Shown one piece after another: positions 23,531 to 31,826 of a stretch of 64,000 nucleotides of DNA. The stretch lies in NCBI GenBank assembly GCA_965662745.1, contig CBFIJK010000009.1, positions 1-64,000 on the forward strand. The letters run 5' to 3'. The notes beneath the pieces were generated by a model. The model was given only the letters and a program-made list of their open reading frames with translations, ran no database searches and had not been told where the DNA came from. The translations under genes were made by a program, and so were the position numbers. The first letter of the stretch is position 1, and the number at the start of each line of letters is the position of its first letter. Origin of the DNA: Anianibacter sp965662745 (GTDB taxonomy: Bacteria; Pseudomonadota; Alphaproteobacteria; Rhodobacterales; Rhodobacteraceae).

Positions 23531-24288
23531 AGCTGTCACGAAGGTTTATCGCCTTCGCGACGAATTTTCCACTTGGCGTCTTACTCGGTTTTTGTATCGG
23601 CATCGCTCTTGCATGGAGTATATCCGAGACCGTCAGTCAAAGCCTAGAACGAAACGCCTTCCTGTTTTTTGCGCCAATACTAACGCTCTTAGGTGTAGCA
23701 GCGGCTACTGCGGTTGCACTTGCTAGCATAGTGAGAATTGACGAAAGAGAAAAAGCAGCCAGAGATAACGCGCTTCGCGCCAGCAGAGTTCGTTTGACGA
23801 TGGCTTTGGCGGAAATGCATGAGGGATGCGAAACTTGTGCAAGGCTCTTGATAAAAAACGCAGAGCCTGAATTAGAACTAGTTTTTCCTGCAGAGAAGGT
23901 TGAACGAATCCTCAAGGCATTCGAAGAAACAGCGCGCAATATCGAACAGCCTGACGCCATTCTCTCGCTATCAAGGAATCTTCAACTCTGCATTGCTCAA
24001 ACAAAAAGTTTCCGACTAAGGCATGACATACCGAGACTTCATCTATTCAACGTCTCAGCAGAATTCGCGATGGTCGCAAAATGGGCTGCGTTGACTTCGA
24101 TGGCATGGGCAGCATGGAATTTTGCACGCATCGGAGAAACAATACCGCAGATCAATTCCAAGGAGCCGGGAATAAGGGAAACACTTCAATTTTGGGGTAA
24201 ACAGCAATTCGAGGAGGACGAACTAAAATTCATATCACGCCTAGAGGAAGAAATTCTTAAGGCGCATTTTTCCAAAATCAGTTTTTGA
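23527..24288 (+). CDS. AT-rich orphan membrane protein
   Basis: About 253 residues, not recognised. Two hydrophobic segments near the N-terminus (LGVLLGFCIGIALAWSI and FLFFAPILTLLGVAAATAVAL) are followed by a long, mainly helical cytoplasmic part rich in Glu/Arg/Lys. Codon use is unlike both neighbours (many TTA, ATA, AGA, AAA), a sign of acquisition. The frame opens at TTG 23527, overlapping the rimO stop as TTGA; a GTG at 23512 is also possible. Similar two-TM-plus-coil proteins are often accessory genes. No function can be assigned. Confidence 0.7.
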   Translation: MKLSRRFIAFATNFPLGVLLGFCIGIALAWSISETVSQSLERNAFLFFAPILTLLGVAAATAVALASIVRIDEREKAARDNALRASRVRLTMALAEMHEGCETCARLLIKNAEPELELVFPAEKVERILKAFEETARNIEQPDAILSLSRNLQLCIAQTKSFRLRHDIPRLHLFNVSAEFAMVAKWAALTSMAWAAWNFARIGETIPQINSKEPGIRETLQFWGKQQFEEDELKFISRLEEEILKAHFSKISF

Positions 24289-24383
24289 TTGCCGAAATTT
24301 TAGCTGCACGTCGCCCTTGAGTTTGGAGATTGGTGTGCATGTGTTGTTTAGGGCCTGAACTCACCACCGAAGGTGCCGGGCCC

Positions 24384-24413
24384 ATCGCCAGACCGCCCCT
24401 TCGGGCTGGCGAT
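24384..24413. terminator. hairpin between orphan membrane gene and DUF6455 gene
   Basis: ATCGCCAG (24384-24391) pairs with CTGGCGAT (24406-24413). It lies between two convergent genes and is followed on the plus strand by TTGG, so it lacks a strong T tract. It could end transcription from either side. Confidence 0.45.
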
Positions 24414-24429
24414 TTGGCGATAGCCCCTA

Positions 24430-24654
24430 TCAGCCCCGCAGCACGCTCAGCTCTTCCGCATTCCGGCAGTAGCCCGGCGCGACGCTGGCGGCGGGGTGGT
24501 CCATCATCCACAGGATGCAATCGTCGTGGCGCACGCAGGCGTCGCAGCGGGCGGACATGGGTTCGATGCCCTGCACCTCTGTCAGACGGACGCCGAGGCG
24601 GTCGGCCATGCCCTGCAGAAGTCCGGCGGCTTTCGGGTGTCGCGTGTTCAGCAT
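24430..24654 (-). CDS. DUF6455 family cysteine-rich small protein, copy 1
   Basis: A 74-residue protein of the kind grouped as DUF6455 in roseobacters. Four cysteines follow the pattern C-x2-C-x5-C and then PGYCRN: RCDACVRHDDCILW and APGYCRN. This arrangement suggests a bound zinc or Fe-S centre. It is about 10 bases downstream of a paralogue with the same pattern, on the same strand. Function is unknown; both look cytoplasmic, with no signal peptide. Confidence 0.75.
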   Translation of the reverse strand: MLNTRHPKAAGLLQGMADRLGVRLTEVQGIEPMSARCDACVRHDDCILWMMDHPAASVAPGYCRNAEELSVLRG

Positions 24655-24664
24655 GACAAACCCC

Positions 24665-24922
24665 TCAGCCGTGCGCGACGCGCGCCAGCATGTCCTTGTT
24701 GCGGCAATAACCCGGTGCAGCCTTGGCCGGTGCCTCTTGCAGGTCCATCCAGTGCTGACATTCTTCATTCTTGCTGCAGGACATGCAGCGGAACACGGCG
24801 CTGCGCAGGTCCTCGGCCGTGACCGTGCCGTGCAAAAGCTCTTCGGCCATATCCACGCCGACAGTGTCGGCCATCCGGTTCACAAGTCCGCTGCGGCGGG
24901 TCAGTTTCGCAAGTAAAGACAT
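24665..24922 (-). CDS. DUF6455 family cysteine-rich small protein, copy 2
   Basis: An 85-residue paralogue of the adjacent gene: RCMSCSKNEECQHWMD then APGYCRN, with identical cysteine spacing. The N-terminal half is helical (LVNRMADTVGVDMAEELL) and aligns with GLLQGMADRLGVRLTEV of copy 1. GGGGA-type purines before the ATG at 24922 give a plausible ribosome site, and the two genes are 10 bases apart, so they are probably one transcript. Function unknown. Confidence 0.78.
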   Translation of the reverse strand: MSLLAKLTRRSGLVNRMADTVGVDMAEELLHGTVTAEDLRSAVFRCMSCSKNEECQHWMDLQEAPAKAAPGYCRNKDMLARVAHG

Positions 24923-24992
24923 CGGGTTCCCCTCTCTGTTCAGGGAAATCCTAGGCCGCCTTGAGACCCCCGCGCCTTGATCCGGATCAAAT

Positions 24993-25706
24993 TCAGCGGA
25001 TTTGCGCGAGGGTGCTTTGAACCGTCTGCTGGCGCTGGGCGTTCGGCGGGTGCGTGCCGAGGAAACGGTTGCCGGGATCGGGGATGCGCGTGAAATACTG
25101 CGCACCGCGCGCCGGATCGTAGCCTGCACGGAACGCGATGCGGGTGCCGAGCGAATCCGCCTCAAGCTCGAAATCCTTGGCATAGGTGCGCGCGCCGACC
25201 TGGGCGCCAAGCCGCGCGGCCTGCTCAGCGGCACTTGCATTGGCCCCGCCGATGGTCGCAAGCGCCCCGGCCAGAAGCGCGCCGGTCATCGCCGATTGCT
25301 GAACGCGGGGGATATGGCCTTCGATATGATGCGCCGCCTCGTGGCCGAGGATGAAGGCCAGCTCGTCCTGGTTCCGTGCATCCGCGATCAGCGCGATGGT
25401 GAAGGCGATGATCGGGCGACCCTCATCGTTGAGAGTCTGGAACGCGTTCGGCGGCTGGCCGGGCCGCGAATCCACGACGATCTGGAAATCGCAATTGTCG
25501 GTGCCCGTCTGTTCTCGGCAGACCGCTTCGGCGACCGGCTCTACGCGTTTGACCACGGCGACGAAGTTGTCGGCGGCCACCTCGGCGGTCAGCGGGGCGG
25601 GCCCGGCGGCTGTCGGCGCGGGCGCGGGCGGCGGAGCACCGGGCAGGATGGGACCGGCACAGGCGGCCAGAAGAACGGGAAGAAGCGGGATAAGCCGTCG
25701 CAACAT
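24993..25706 (-). CDS. M48 family metalloprotease, lipoprotein
   Basis: A 237-residue zinc protease of family M48. The N-terminus MLRRLIPLLPVLLAAC is a lipoprotein signal with lipobox LAAC (C16), followed by a Pro/Ala-rich tether. The catalytic HEAAH is at 122-126, and the third-ligand Glu lies in FELEADSLG. Such periplasmic M48 enzymes (like BepA/YfgC or LoiP) take part in outer-membrane quality control. The second half is helical and ends FLGTHPPNAQR, typical of the family. I took the start that gives the lipobox signal. Confidence 0.9.
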   Translation of the reverse strand: MLRRLIPLLPVLLAACAGPILPGAPPPAPAPTAAGPAPLTAEVAADNFVAVVKRVEPVAEAVCREQTGTDNCDFQIVVDSRPGQPPNAFQTLNDEGRPIIAFTIALIADARNQDELAFILGHEAAHHIEGHIPRVQQSAMTGALLAGALATIGGANASAAEQAARLGAQVGARTYAKDFELEADSLGTRIAFRAGYDPARGAQYFTRIPDPGNRFLGTHPPNAQRQQTVQSTLAQIR

Positions 25707-25826
25707 CGGGGCGGGGTCCTTGGTTTGGCGCGCAGGCCTCAAAGGTAGCAAAACATTCGGCAAGGGCCAGTCTTGCCACACACGCTTTGGTGTTGCGGCG
25801 GGGAATCGCGCGGTTAGGCTGGGCGC

Positions 25827-26066
25827 ATGTTTACCATCGAGCACGAATTCGACGCGACCGTAATCACCCTTGTCGATGAGGGCGGCTCGCATTTGCAGGA
25901 AGACGTCACGATCAATGCGTTCGAGGATTGCGTGACGCTCGAGCAGCTTGATCCTGTGACCGACCGGGTGCAGCGCATCGCGCTGTCGCTGGACCAGGTG
26001 CGCGATCTGACGGCGGCGCTTGGCCTGCCCGAGGGCGTCTACCGGCTGAAGCCTGCCAAGACCTGA
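25827..26066 (+). CDS. conserved small hypothetical protein (79 aa)
   Basis: A 79-residue acidic protein with no signal peptide: MFTIEHEFDATVITLVDEGG, then a helix SLDQVRDLTAALGLPEGVYR. It has a simple alpha/beta look and normal high-GC codon use. I believe similar proteins occur widely in Rhodobacteraceae but have no assigned role. It stops three bases before the convergent DUF167 gene, which supports it as a real gene. Confidence 0.7.
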   Translation: MFTIEHEFDATVITLVDEGGSHLQEDVTINAFEDCVTLEQLDPVTDRVQRIALSLDQVRDLTAALGLPEGVYRLKPAKT

Positions 26067-26069
26067 CCG

Positions 26070-26357
26070 TCAGTCCACGCGAAACACCTTGTCCCGGCTG
26101 GCCGCGCCCCGGATCAGCGTCAGGCGCGTTTTCGGGATGCCGAGCGCCTTTGCCAGCAGCTTTGCCGCCGCCGCCGTGGCCTTGCCGTCTTCGGGCACCG
26201 CCGTGACATAGACGCGGACCACGCCTTCCCGCAGTTCGACCACATTTCGCGAGGCCTTGGGCGTGACGCGGATGACGATCTCTGTGCCGGGCACGGCGTA
26301 TGCGGACAGATCGGTCACGGGCGGCACGGGGTCTTTCGCTTGGAACAGGCTCCGCAT
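26070..26357 (-). CDS. DUF167 (YggU) family protein
   Basis: A 95-residue member of the YggU/DUF167 family. The conserved core reads VTPKASRN near the middle, VYVTAVPEDGKATAAAAKLLAKALGI, then RLTLIRGAASRDKVFRV. The structure is known for the E. coli homologue but its function is not settled. The ATG at 26357 is chosen because it precedes the domain by about 25 residues; longer frames run into the promoter of the divergent deacetylase gene. Confidence 0.85.
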   Translation of the reverse strand: MRSLFQAKDPVPPVTDLSAYAVPGTEIVIRVTPKASRNVVELREGVVRVYVTAVPEDGKATAAAAKLLAKALGIPKTRLTLIRGAASRDKVFRVD

Positions 26358-26393
26358 AGTCTTTGCGTCCAAAGTCACGCAAGGGGGACGATG

Positions 26394-27503
26394 ATGCCGC
26401 GCACGGGATTTTTCTGGGACGAACGCTGCTTTTGGCATGCGGGTTACGGTTATGCCATGACGATGCCCGAGGGCGAGCTGGTGCAGCCCATGGTCTCCGG
26501 CGGATTGCCCGAAGCGCCCGAGACGAAGCGCCGTTTGAAGAACCTTGCCGAGGTGTCAGGCCTTGCCGGCGATCTGGCGATGCAGGGCGCCGAGACGGCA
26601 GGTCGCGAGATGCTGGAACGCGTGCACCCGGGGGCCTTTCTCGACCGGTTCAAGGAAATGTCGGATGCGGGCGGCGGCGAGATCGGGCTGCGCACGCCCT
26701 TTGGCCGCGGCGGATACGAAATCGCGGCGCAGTCCGCGGGGCTTGCCGTATCGGCCCTGCGCGCGGTGCTGACCGGCGCGGTGCAGAACGCCTATGCCCT
26801 GTCGCGCCCGCCGGGGCATCACTGCCTGCCCGATTGGCCGAACGGGTTTTGCCTGTTGAACAATATCGGCATCGCCATCCGCACCGCACAGGCCGAGGGG
26901 CGCGCGGCGCGCGTGGCGGTCGTCGACTGGGACGTGCATCACGGCAACGGGACAGAGGCGGTATTCTGGGACGATCCCGATGTGCTGACGATCTCGGTTC
27001 ATCAGGAACGGAACTATCCGCTCGATACCGGCGATATCGACGCACTGGGCGGTGCCGGGGCCGAAGGGACGAACATGAACATTCCTTTGCCCCCGGGCGC
27101 AGGACATGCCGCCTATCTCGACGTGATGGACCGGCTGATCCGTCCGAAGCTGCGCGCCTTCAAGCCCGACGCGATCATCGTCGCTTGCGGGTTCGATGCG
27201 TCCGCCTTTGATCCGTTGGGCAGGATGCTGGCCACGGCAGAGACCTTCCGCGCCATGACACGCGCAGTGATGGATGAGGCCGCGACCCTGTGCGACGGGC
27301 GCCTCTTGCTCGTGCATGAGGGCGGGTATTCCGAAGTTCATGTGCCCTTCTGCGGCCACGCCGTGCTGGAAGAACTGTCGGGCAGCCGCCACAGCGCACC
27401 CGATCCCATGGCCGCGACCCTTGAACGGCGCCAGCCGGGTCCCGAGATGGATGGGGTCTATCGCGGAATGGTAGACCGGTTTGTGCAGCATTTCGGTGTT
27501 TGA
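26394..27503 (+). CDS. class II-type histone deacetylase family protein
   Basis: A 369-residue zinc hydrolase of the HDAC/acetylpolyamine amidohydrolase fold, of the bacterial class II (HdaH-like) type. Active-site H142-H143 lie in RPPGHHCLPD, zinc ligands D180 and H182 in DWDVHHGNGTE, and a third Asp in ACGFDASAFDPLG. HEGGYSEVHVPFCG is the class-typical end. Likely substrates are acetylated polyamines or acyl-lysines. AAGGGGG precedes twin ATGs at 26391/26394; the second has better spacing. It is unlinked and only distantly similar to the AcuC-like gene at 1.5 kb. Confidence 0.9.
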   Translation: MPRTGFFWDERCFWHAGYGYAMTMPEGELVQPMVSGGLPEAPETKRRLKNLAEVSGLAGDLAMQGAETAGREMLERVHPGAFLDRFKEMSDAGGGEIGLRTPFGRGGYEIAAQSAGLAVSALRAVLTGAVQNAYALSRPPGHHCLPDWPNGFCLLNNIGIAIRTAQAEGRAARVAVVDWDVHHGNGTEAVFWDDPDVLTISVHQERNYPLDTGDIDALGGAGAEGTNMNIPLPPGAGHAAYLDVMDRLIRPKLRAFKPDAIIVACGFDASAFDPLGRMLATAETFRAMTRAVMDEAATLCDGRLLLVHEGGYSEVHVPFCGHAVLEELSGSRHSAPDPMAATLERRQPGPEMDGVYRGMVDRFVQHFGV

Positions 27504-27563
27504 CGGGTTGAAGCCTGACAAAAATAGTCCGACATCAAACCCGACACATCGAAAGGACGACCC

Positions 27564-28142
27564 ATGCCTGCCGCCAATCCCGCAGCCCTCGACTTTCTGC
27601 TGACGCGCCGGTCGCGTCCCGCCAAGACGCTGACGACGCCCGTTCCCGATCGCGAAACGCTGCGGATTCTTCTGACGGCAGCGGGGCGCACGCCGGATCA
27701 TGGAAAACTGGAGCCGTGGCGCTTCATCGTTCTGGAAAGCGCGGCGCTGGATCGTCTAGCGGAACTGGTGAAGATACGCGGCGCGGCCTTGGGCAAATCG
27801 GACGAAGACATCGCCAAGTCCGTCTCGCAATATGCCGACGCTGATCTCGCAGTCGCCGTGGTCGAGGTGCAAAAACCGTCCGAGAAGATCCCCGCACTGG
27901 AAATGACCTATTCCGCCGGGGCGGTCTGCCTTGCGCTTGTGAACGCTGCGCTGGCGGCCGGCTGGGGCGCGAACTGGCTGTCGGGCTGGCCCAGCCATGA
28001 CGCGGAATTTCTTCGGGACGGATTCGGGCTGGCCGAGAATGAACGCATCGCAGGCCTGATCCATCTTGGCACCGAGACCTCTGCCCCGCCGGAACGCCCA
28101 CGCCCGGATATCGACGCGATCACCACCTGGGTCTTTGAATGA
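27564..28142 (+). CDS. nitroreductase family protein
   Basis: A 192-residue FMN-dependent nitroreductase-fold protein. RRSRPAKTL near the N-terminus carries the phosphate-binding Arg cluster, AAGRTPDHGKLEPWRFIVLE is the core, and SAGAVCLALVNAALAAGWGANWLSG binds the flavin/dimer interface. The PDHGKLEPWR motif marks the YdjA-like subgroup. The natural substrate is unknown. GAAAGGACGACCC lies before the ATG. Its stop overlaps the EI24 gene start (ATGA). Confidence 0.88.
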   Translation: MPAANPAALDFLLTRRSRPAKTLTTPVPDRETLRILLTAAGRTPDHGKLEPWRFIVLESAALDRLAELVKIRGAALGKSDEDIAKSVSQYADADLAVAVVEVQKPSEKIPALEMTYSAGAVCLALVNAALAAGWGANWLSGWPSHDAEFLRDGFGLAENERIAGLIHLGTETSAPPERPRPDIDAITTWVFE

Positions 28143-28837
28143 TCGTCGGGGACGCGCTGAAGGCCATCGGCCAGCTTGGCGATCCACGCTTTCGCGGGGT
28201 GCTCTTGAAAGGGATCGGGCTGACGATCCTATTGCTGCTCGCAGTCTATGCGCTGACGTTCTGGGGCGTCGGTCTTTTGCTGCCGGACAGCTTCAGCATC
28301 CCCTTTATCGGAGAGGTTTCATGGGTCGACGATATCGCATCGGGCGCGTCGCTGATCCTGATGATGGGGCTGTCGGTTTTCCTGATGGTGCCCGTCGCCT
28401 CGGCCTTCACGGGCATCTTTCTGGATGAGGTCGCCGATGCGGTAGAGGACCGGCACTATCCAGGCCTAAGCGCGCCGATCCGCATCGGGTTTGCCGAGAA
28501 CCTGCGACAAAGCGTGAAATTCCTCGGCACGCTGATCGTCGCGAATATTGCGGCGCTCGTGCTGTACTTTGTCTTCGCACCCTTCGCGCCACTGATTTTC
28601 TGGGCGCTCAACGGGTTTCTGCTTAGCCGGGAATATTTCCAGCTCGTCGCGCTGCGGCACCTGACCCCGCCCGAGGCCACGCGCTTGCGCAAACGCAACA
28701 GCGCAAAAATCTGGTTGGCAGGCGCGCTTATGGCGGTGCCGCTAACCATTCCGCTTTTGAACCTACTGGTTCCGGTGCTGGGCGCGGCGACGTTCACGCA
28801 TCTCTTTCACCGGATCAAGTCTCGCCCATCCGGTTGA
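28139..28837 (+). CDS. EI24 domain membrane protein
   Basis: A 232-residue integral membrane protein of the EI24/CysZ-like family, with four to five hydrophobic stretches (GIGLTILLLLAVYALTFWGV, LILMMGLSVFLMVPVASAF, LIVANIAALVLYFVFAPFAP, LMAVPLTIPLLNLLVPVLG). The loop LNGFLLSREYFQLVALRHL with conserved N and REY fits the family. CysZ proteins mediate sulfate uptake; whether this one does is unknown. It overlaps nitroreductase by 4 bases and the convergent DUF1467 gene by 23. Confidence 0.85.
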   Translation: MIVGDALKAIGQLGDPRFRGVLLKGIGLTILLLLAVYALTFWGVGLLLPDSFSIPFIGEVSWVDDIASGASLILMMGLSVFLMVPVASAFTGIFLDEVADAVEDRHYPGLSAPIRIGFAENLRQSVKFLGTLIVANIAALVLYFVFAPFAPLIFWALNGFLLSREYFQLVALRHLTPPEATRLRKRNSAKIWLAGALMAVPLTIPLLNLLVPVLGAATFTHLFHRIKSRPSG

Positions 28838-29087
28838 AGACATCGATGCTTTCAACCGTAACAAGGCCGGTGACGATCACGCCCGCGACGATGGCCCAGA
28901 TCACGAACGCGGCGATGGTCGTCTGAAGGAACTTGCGTTTGAGGTTAAGGCGCGCGGGCGATCCGGCATGGGTGCCGGGCTCTATCTCGCCCTCGTCGCC
29001 TTGTGTGCGCAGGCCAAGTGGCAGCACGACAAACAGCGTCATGAACCAGACGACAGCGAACAGAACCAGACCTGTGACAAAGCCCAT
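28815..29087 (-). CDS. DUF1467 family membrane protein
   Basis: A 90-residue protein with two hydrophobic segments, FVTGLVLFAVVWFMTLFVVLPLGL at the N-terminus and TTIAAFVIWAIVAGVIVTGLV near the C-terminus, separated by a short acidic loop. This is the DUF1467 layout, seen in alphaproteobacteria usually downstream of methylmalonyl-CoA epimerase as here. Its ATG shares a base with the epimerase stop (TGATG), so translation is coupled. Function unknown. Confidence 0.87.
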   Translation of the reverse strand: MGFVTGLVLFAVVWFMTLFVVLPLGLRTQGDEGEIEPGTHAGSPARLNLKRKFLQTTIAAFVIWAIVAGVIVTGLVTVESIDVFNRMGET

Positions 29088-29491
29088 CAGACCTGCTCCA
29101 ACTCGACGAGGGTGCCGTTGAAATCCTTGGGATGCAGGAAGAGAACCGGCTTTCCATGGGCGCCGATCTTGGGCTCTCCGCTGCCCAGAACACGCGCGCC
29201 CTGATCCTTTAGACGGTCCCGCGCGGCCAGAATATCATCGACCTCGTAGCAAACGTGGTGAATGCCGCCTGACGGGTTCTTGTCGAGGAACCCCTTGATC
29301 GGGCTGTCCTCGCCCAAGGGAAAGAGCAGCTCGATCTTGGTGTTTGGCAATTCGATGAAGACGACGGTGACGCCATGGTCCGGTTCGTCCTGCGGCGCAC
29401 CGACATTCGCGCCCAGTGTATCGCGATAAAGCGCCGAGGCCGCGTCGAGATCCGGCACGGCTATGGCGACGTGATTGAGGCGTCCGATCAT
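29087..29491 (-). CDS. mce: methylmalonyl-CoA epimerase
   Basis: A 134-residue vicinal-oxygen-chelate enzyme that epimerises (2R)/(2S)-methylmalonyl-CoA in propionyl-CoA assimilation. Metal ligands are in LNHVAIAVPDL (His7), GGIHHVCYEVDD (His near 88) and the final GTLVELEQV (Glu). IELLFPLGEDSPIKGFLDKNP is the family loop. Length fits exactly. It is translationally coupled to DUF1467. The propionyl-CoA carboxylase and mutase it works with are not in this window. Confidence 0.93.
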   Translation of the reverse strand: MIGRLNHVAIAVPDLDAASALYRDTLGANVGAPQDEPDHGVTVVFIELPNTKIELLFPLGEDSPIKGFLDKNPSGGIHHVCYEVDDILAARDRLKDQGARVLGSGEPKIGAHGKPVLFLHPKDFNGTLVELEQV

Positions 29492-29631
29492 GGCGTTCTG
29501 GTCCCTTGCAATACAGTCCCGCTCTTATGTCGGTGGAAGGTGCGTATCGCAAGTGACCGGTCGTCGCGGCCTTAACCTCTGATTCAGCAAACTCGTCCTA
29601 GCTTTGGGCATCCGCATCAAAGGACGCTGCC

Positions 29632-30354
29632 ATGCCTGATTCTCTGACCCTCGATATGAATGAACGCCTGCGCCCTACCCCGTCACGCCCCCTGGCCGGA
29701 ATGACCATCCTGATGGTCGAAGACAGCCGGTATGCGTCCGAAGCCGTGCGGCTGATGAGCCTGCGATCAGGCGCGCGGCTGCGCCGGGCCGACTGCCTTG
29801 CCGCCGCCGACCGACATCTCAGGGTGTATCGCCCCACGGTGATGATCGTCGATCTTGGCCTTCCGGACGGGTCTGGGCTGGAACTGATCGATGACCTGTC
29901 CCGCAGCGATCCGCGGATTCCCGCGATTCTGGCCACCAGTGGCGACGCCGAGGCGCTGGAGCGTGCAAGGCTGATCGGCGCGGACGGTGTGCTGCCAAAG
30001 CCGCTGGAAAGCCTCGGCACTTTTCAGACAGCGGTCTTGTCCGCTCTCCCCGACGAGATGCGGCCCACTGGCCCCCGCGCCGTACCCAGCGAGACGGTGG
30101 CGCCCGACGACATGGCGCTCATGGATGACTACGCCAGAGTGGCCGAGATCATCGCAGGTCCCGAAAGCGACCGGGGAATGGACTATGTCGCGCAGTTTCT
30201 CGGCGGGCTTGGCCATGCCGTGCAGGACGCCGTTCTTTCCGACGCGGCAGAGCGCCTGCGCTGCCATCACGAAGGTGGACAGCCGGTGCTGGGCGACATG
30301 GCGCAAATCGCAGGTCTCTTGCAGGACCGGATGGCCCGGCGCACCGCTGTCTAG
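29632..30354 (+). CDS. single-domain-type response regulator with C-terminal extension
   Basis: A 240-residue protein with an N-terminal receiver domain at about residues 24-140. Acidic pair E30-D31 (VEDS), phospho-acceptor D74 in VDLGLPDGSG, T102 in ATSGD and K123 in LPKP are all in place, so phosphorylation is expected. The remaining ~100 residues (DDMALMDDYARVAEII... to the end) are helical, with no DNA-binding motif or recognisable output domain. No histidine kinase is adjacent. The C-terminus ends 4 bases into the convergent GNAT gene. Confidence 0.85.
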   Translation: MPDSLTLDMNERLRPTPSRPLAGMTILMVEDSRYASEAVRLMSLRSGARLRRADCLAAADRHLRVYRPTVMIVDLGLPDGSGLELIDDLSRSDPRIPAILATSGDAEALERARLIGADGVLPKPLESLGTFQTAVLSALPDEMRPTGPRAVPSETVAPDDMALMDDYARVAEIIAGPESDRGMDYVAQFLGGLGHAVQDAVLSDAAERLRCHHEGGQPVLGDMAQIAGLLQDRMARRTAV

Positions 30355-31067
30355 CGCAGCGCCGGATCACCGGCGACGCGGATCGGGGTGGTCAGCGCGC
30401 CAAGGGATTGCACCTGCCTTCCTTTCCCATCGAAGTTCGCGGGATCGAGCCAGGTGTCGTAAGCCGCCTGCAGCGCGGGCCATTCCGCGTCGATGGTCGC
30501 GAACCAGGCAGTGTCACGGTTGCGCCCCTTCACGATCCCGGCCTGCCTGAAGACGCCCTCATAGGACAGGCCCAGCCGCTCTGCCGCACGGCGCGACGGA
30601 AGGTTCGCGGCGTCGCATTTCCATTCAAACCGGCGATACCCGGCTTCGAAGGCCCAGCCGATCATCAGGATGAACGCCTCGCTCGCAGCTCGGGTTTTCT
30701 GAAGGCTGGTCGACAAGTTGATATGCCCCAGCTCGATCGACCCCATCGCCGGGTTGATCCGCAGATAGCTAGCGACACCGGCCCAGTCGCCGCCCGTCTC
30801 GCGGATCGCATAGAATATCGGATCGTCCCCAAACGCCGTGTCCTGCATCCAGTCCCGATAGTGGTCTTCGGCCTCGAACGGCCCATAAGGCAGCCAATCC
30901 CAGATCGCATCATCGGCGCTGTTCGCCCGGTGCAAGGCGGGCGCATGATCCAGGCTCAGCCGCTCAAGAACAACGTAGCGCCCCTCAATCCGATGTGGTC
31001 CAGGTGCGGGCGGCGGGGTCCAATCAGACAGGTCGGAAGACCGCTCACTCCCCTTCAAACCTGCCAT
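30351..31067 (-). CDS. GNAT family acetyltransferase (RimJ/RimL-like)
   Basis: A 238-residue GNAT of the RimJ/RimL type. RYVVLERLSLDHAPALHRA is the first strand-helix, IELGHINLSTSLQKTRAASEAFILMI holds the pantetheine loop (usually Q-x2-G-x-G/A, here LQKTRAA), and FEWKCDAANLPSRRAAERLGLSYEGVFR is the family C-terminal block. These enzymes acetylate protein N-termini or small molecules; the target is unknown. The ATG at 31067 (MAGLKGSE) is preferred to one 17 codons upstream. Confidence 0.87.
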   Translation of the reverse strand: MAGLKGSERSSDLSDWTPPPAPGPHRIEGRYVVLERLSLDHAPALHRANSADDAIWDWLPYGPFEAEDHYRDWMQDTAFGDDPIFYAIRETGGDWAGVASYLRINPAMGSIELGHINLSTSLQKTRAASEAFILMIGWAFEAGYRRFEWKCDAANLPSRRAAERLGLSYEGVFRQAGIVKGRNRDTAWFATIDAEWPALQAAYDTWLDPANFDGKGRQVQSLGALTTPIRVAGDPALR

Positions 31068-31145
31068 GGCGCGCACTTTCTTATTGACCGAATGACAAGC
31101 GGGCCGGCATATGTTCACCTAAAGTTCCCACCGCCGTAGCCCTCA

Positions 31146-31826
31146 ATGTCGTTGCATCCGGGCCCGCGCGAAGTCAAGATGTCGGTTATGGCCATGAACC
31201 CTTCACAAGATTTGCGCGACTTTCTGGGCAAGGACCGCTTTGGCACTGTCATGGCCGACCCGCCCTGGCGCTTCCAGAACCGCACCGGCAAGGTCGCGCC
31301 GGAACACGGCCGTCTTGCGCGTTATCCCACGATGGATCTGGATGCGATCTGCGATCTGCCCGTGGCCGACCACCTTGAGGACCGCGCGCATTGCTATCTG
31401 TGGGTGCCCAACGCGCTATTGCCCGACGGGCTGCGGGTGCTTCAGGCATGGGGGTTCGAGTACAAATCCAACATCGTCTGGCACAAGATCCGCAAGGATG
31501 GCGGCTCGGACGGGCGCGGCGTAGGGTTCTACTTTCGCAACGTGACCGAAATCCTGCTCTTTGGCACGCGCGGCAAGAATGCCCGCACGCTGGATGCCGG
31601 ACGGCGCCAGGTCAACATGATGCAGACTCGCAAACGCGAACATTCACGCAAACCGGATGAACAATACGAGCTGATCGAATCCTGCAGCTGGGGGCCCTAT
31701 CTGGAACTCTTCGGCCGCGGCGTCCGCGAAGGCTGGACCGTCTGGGGAAATCAGGCAGATGCCGATTACAAACCCAGCTGGAAGACCTATGCTTATAATT
31801 CATCGGCGCATCTTGCGGCCGAATAG
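31146..31826 (+). CDS. MT-A70 family adenine methyltransferase
   Basis: A 226-residue MT-A70-type methyltransferase: catalytic DPPW at 38-41 in TVMADPPWRFQNRTG, then YLWVPNALLPDGLRVLQAWGF and the SAM-side GRGVREGWTVWGNQ. In bacteria these are mostly DNA N6-adenine methyltransferases, often solitary or phage-borne. Several starts are possible (31146, 31179, 31188, 31194); the DPPW motif is kept in all. Its stop directly abuts the next ATG, placing it in one transcription unit with the cytosine methyltransferase and endonuclease. Its sequence specificity is not predictable. Confidence 0.88.
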   Translation: MSLHPGPREVKMSVMAMNPSQDLRDFLGKDRFGTVMADPPWRFQNRTGKVAPEHGRLARYPTMDLDAICDLPVADHLEDRAHCYLWVPNALLPDGLRVLQAWGFEYKSNIVWHKIRKDGGSDGRGVGFYFRNVTEILLFGTRGKNARTLDAGRRQVNMMQTRKREHSRKPDEQYELIESCSWGPYLELFGRGVREGWTVWGNQADADYKPSWKTYAYNSSAHLAAE

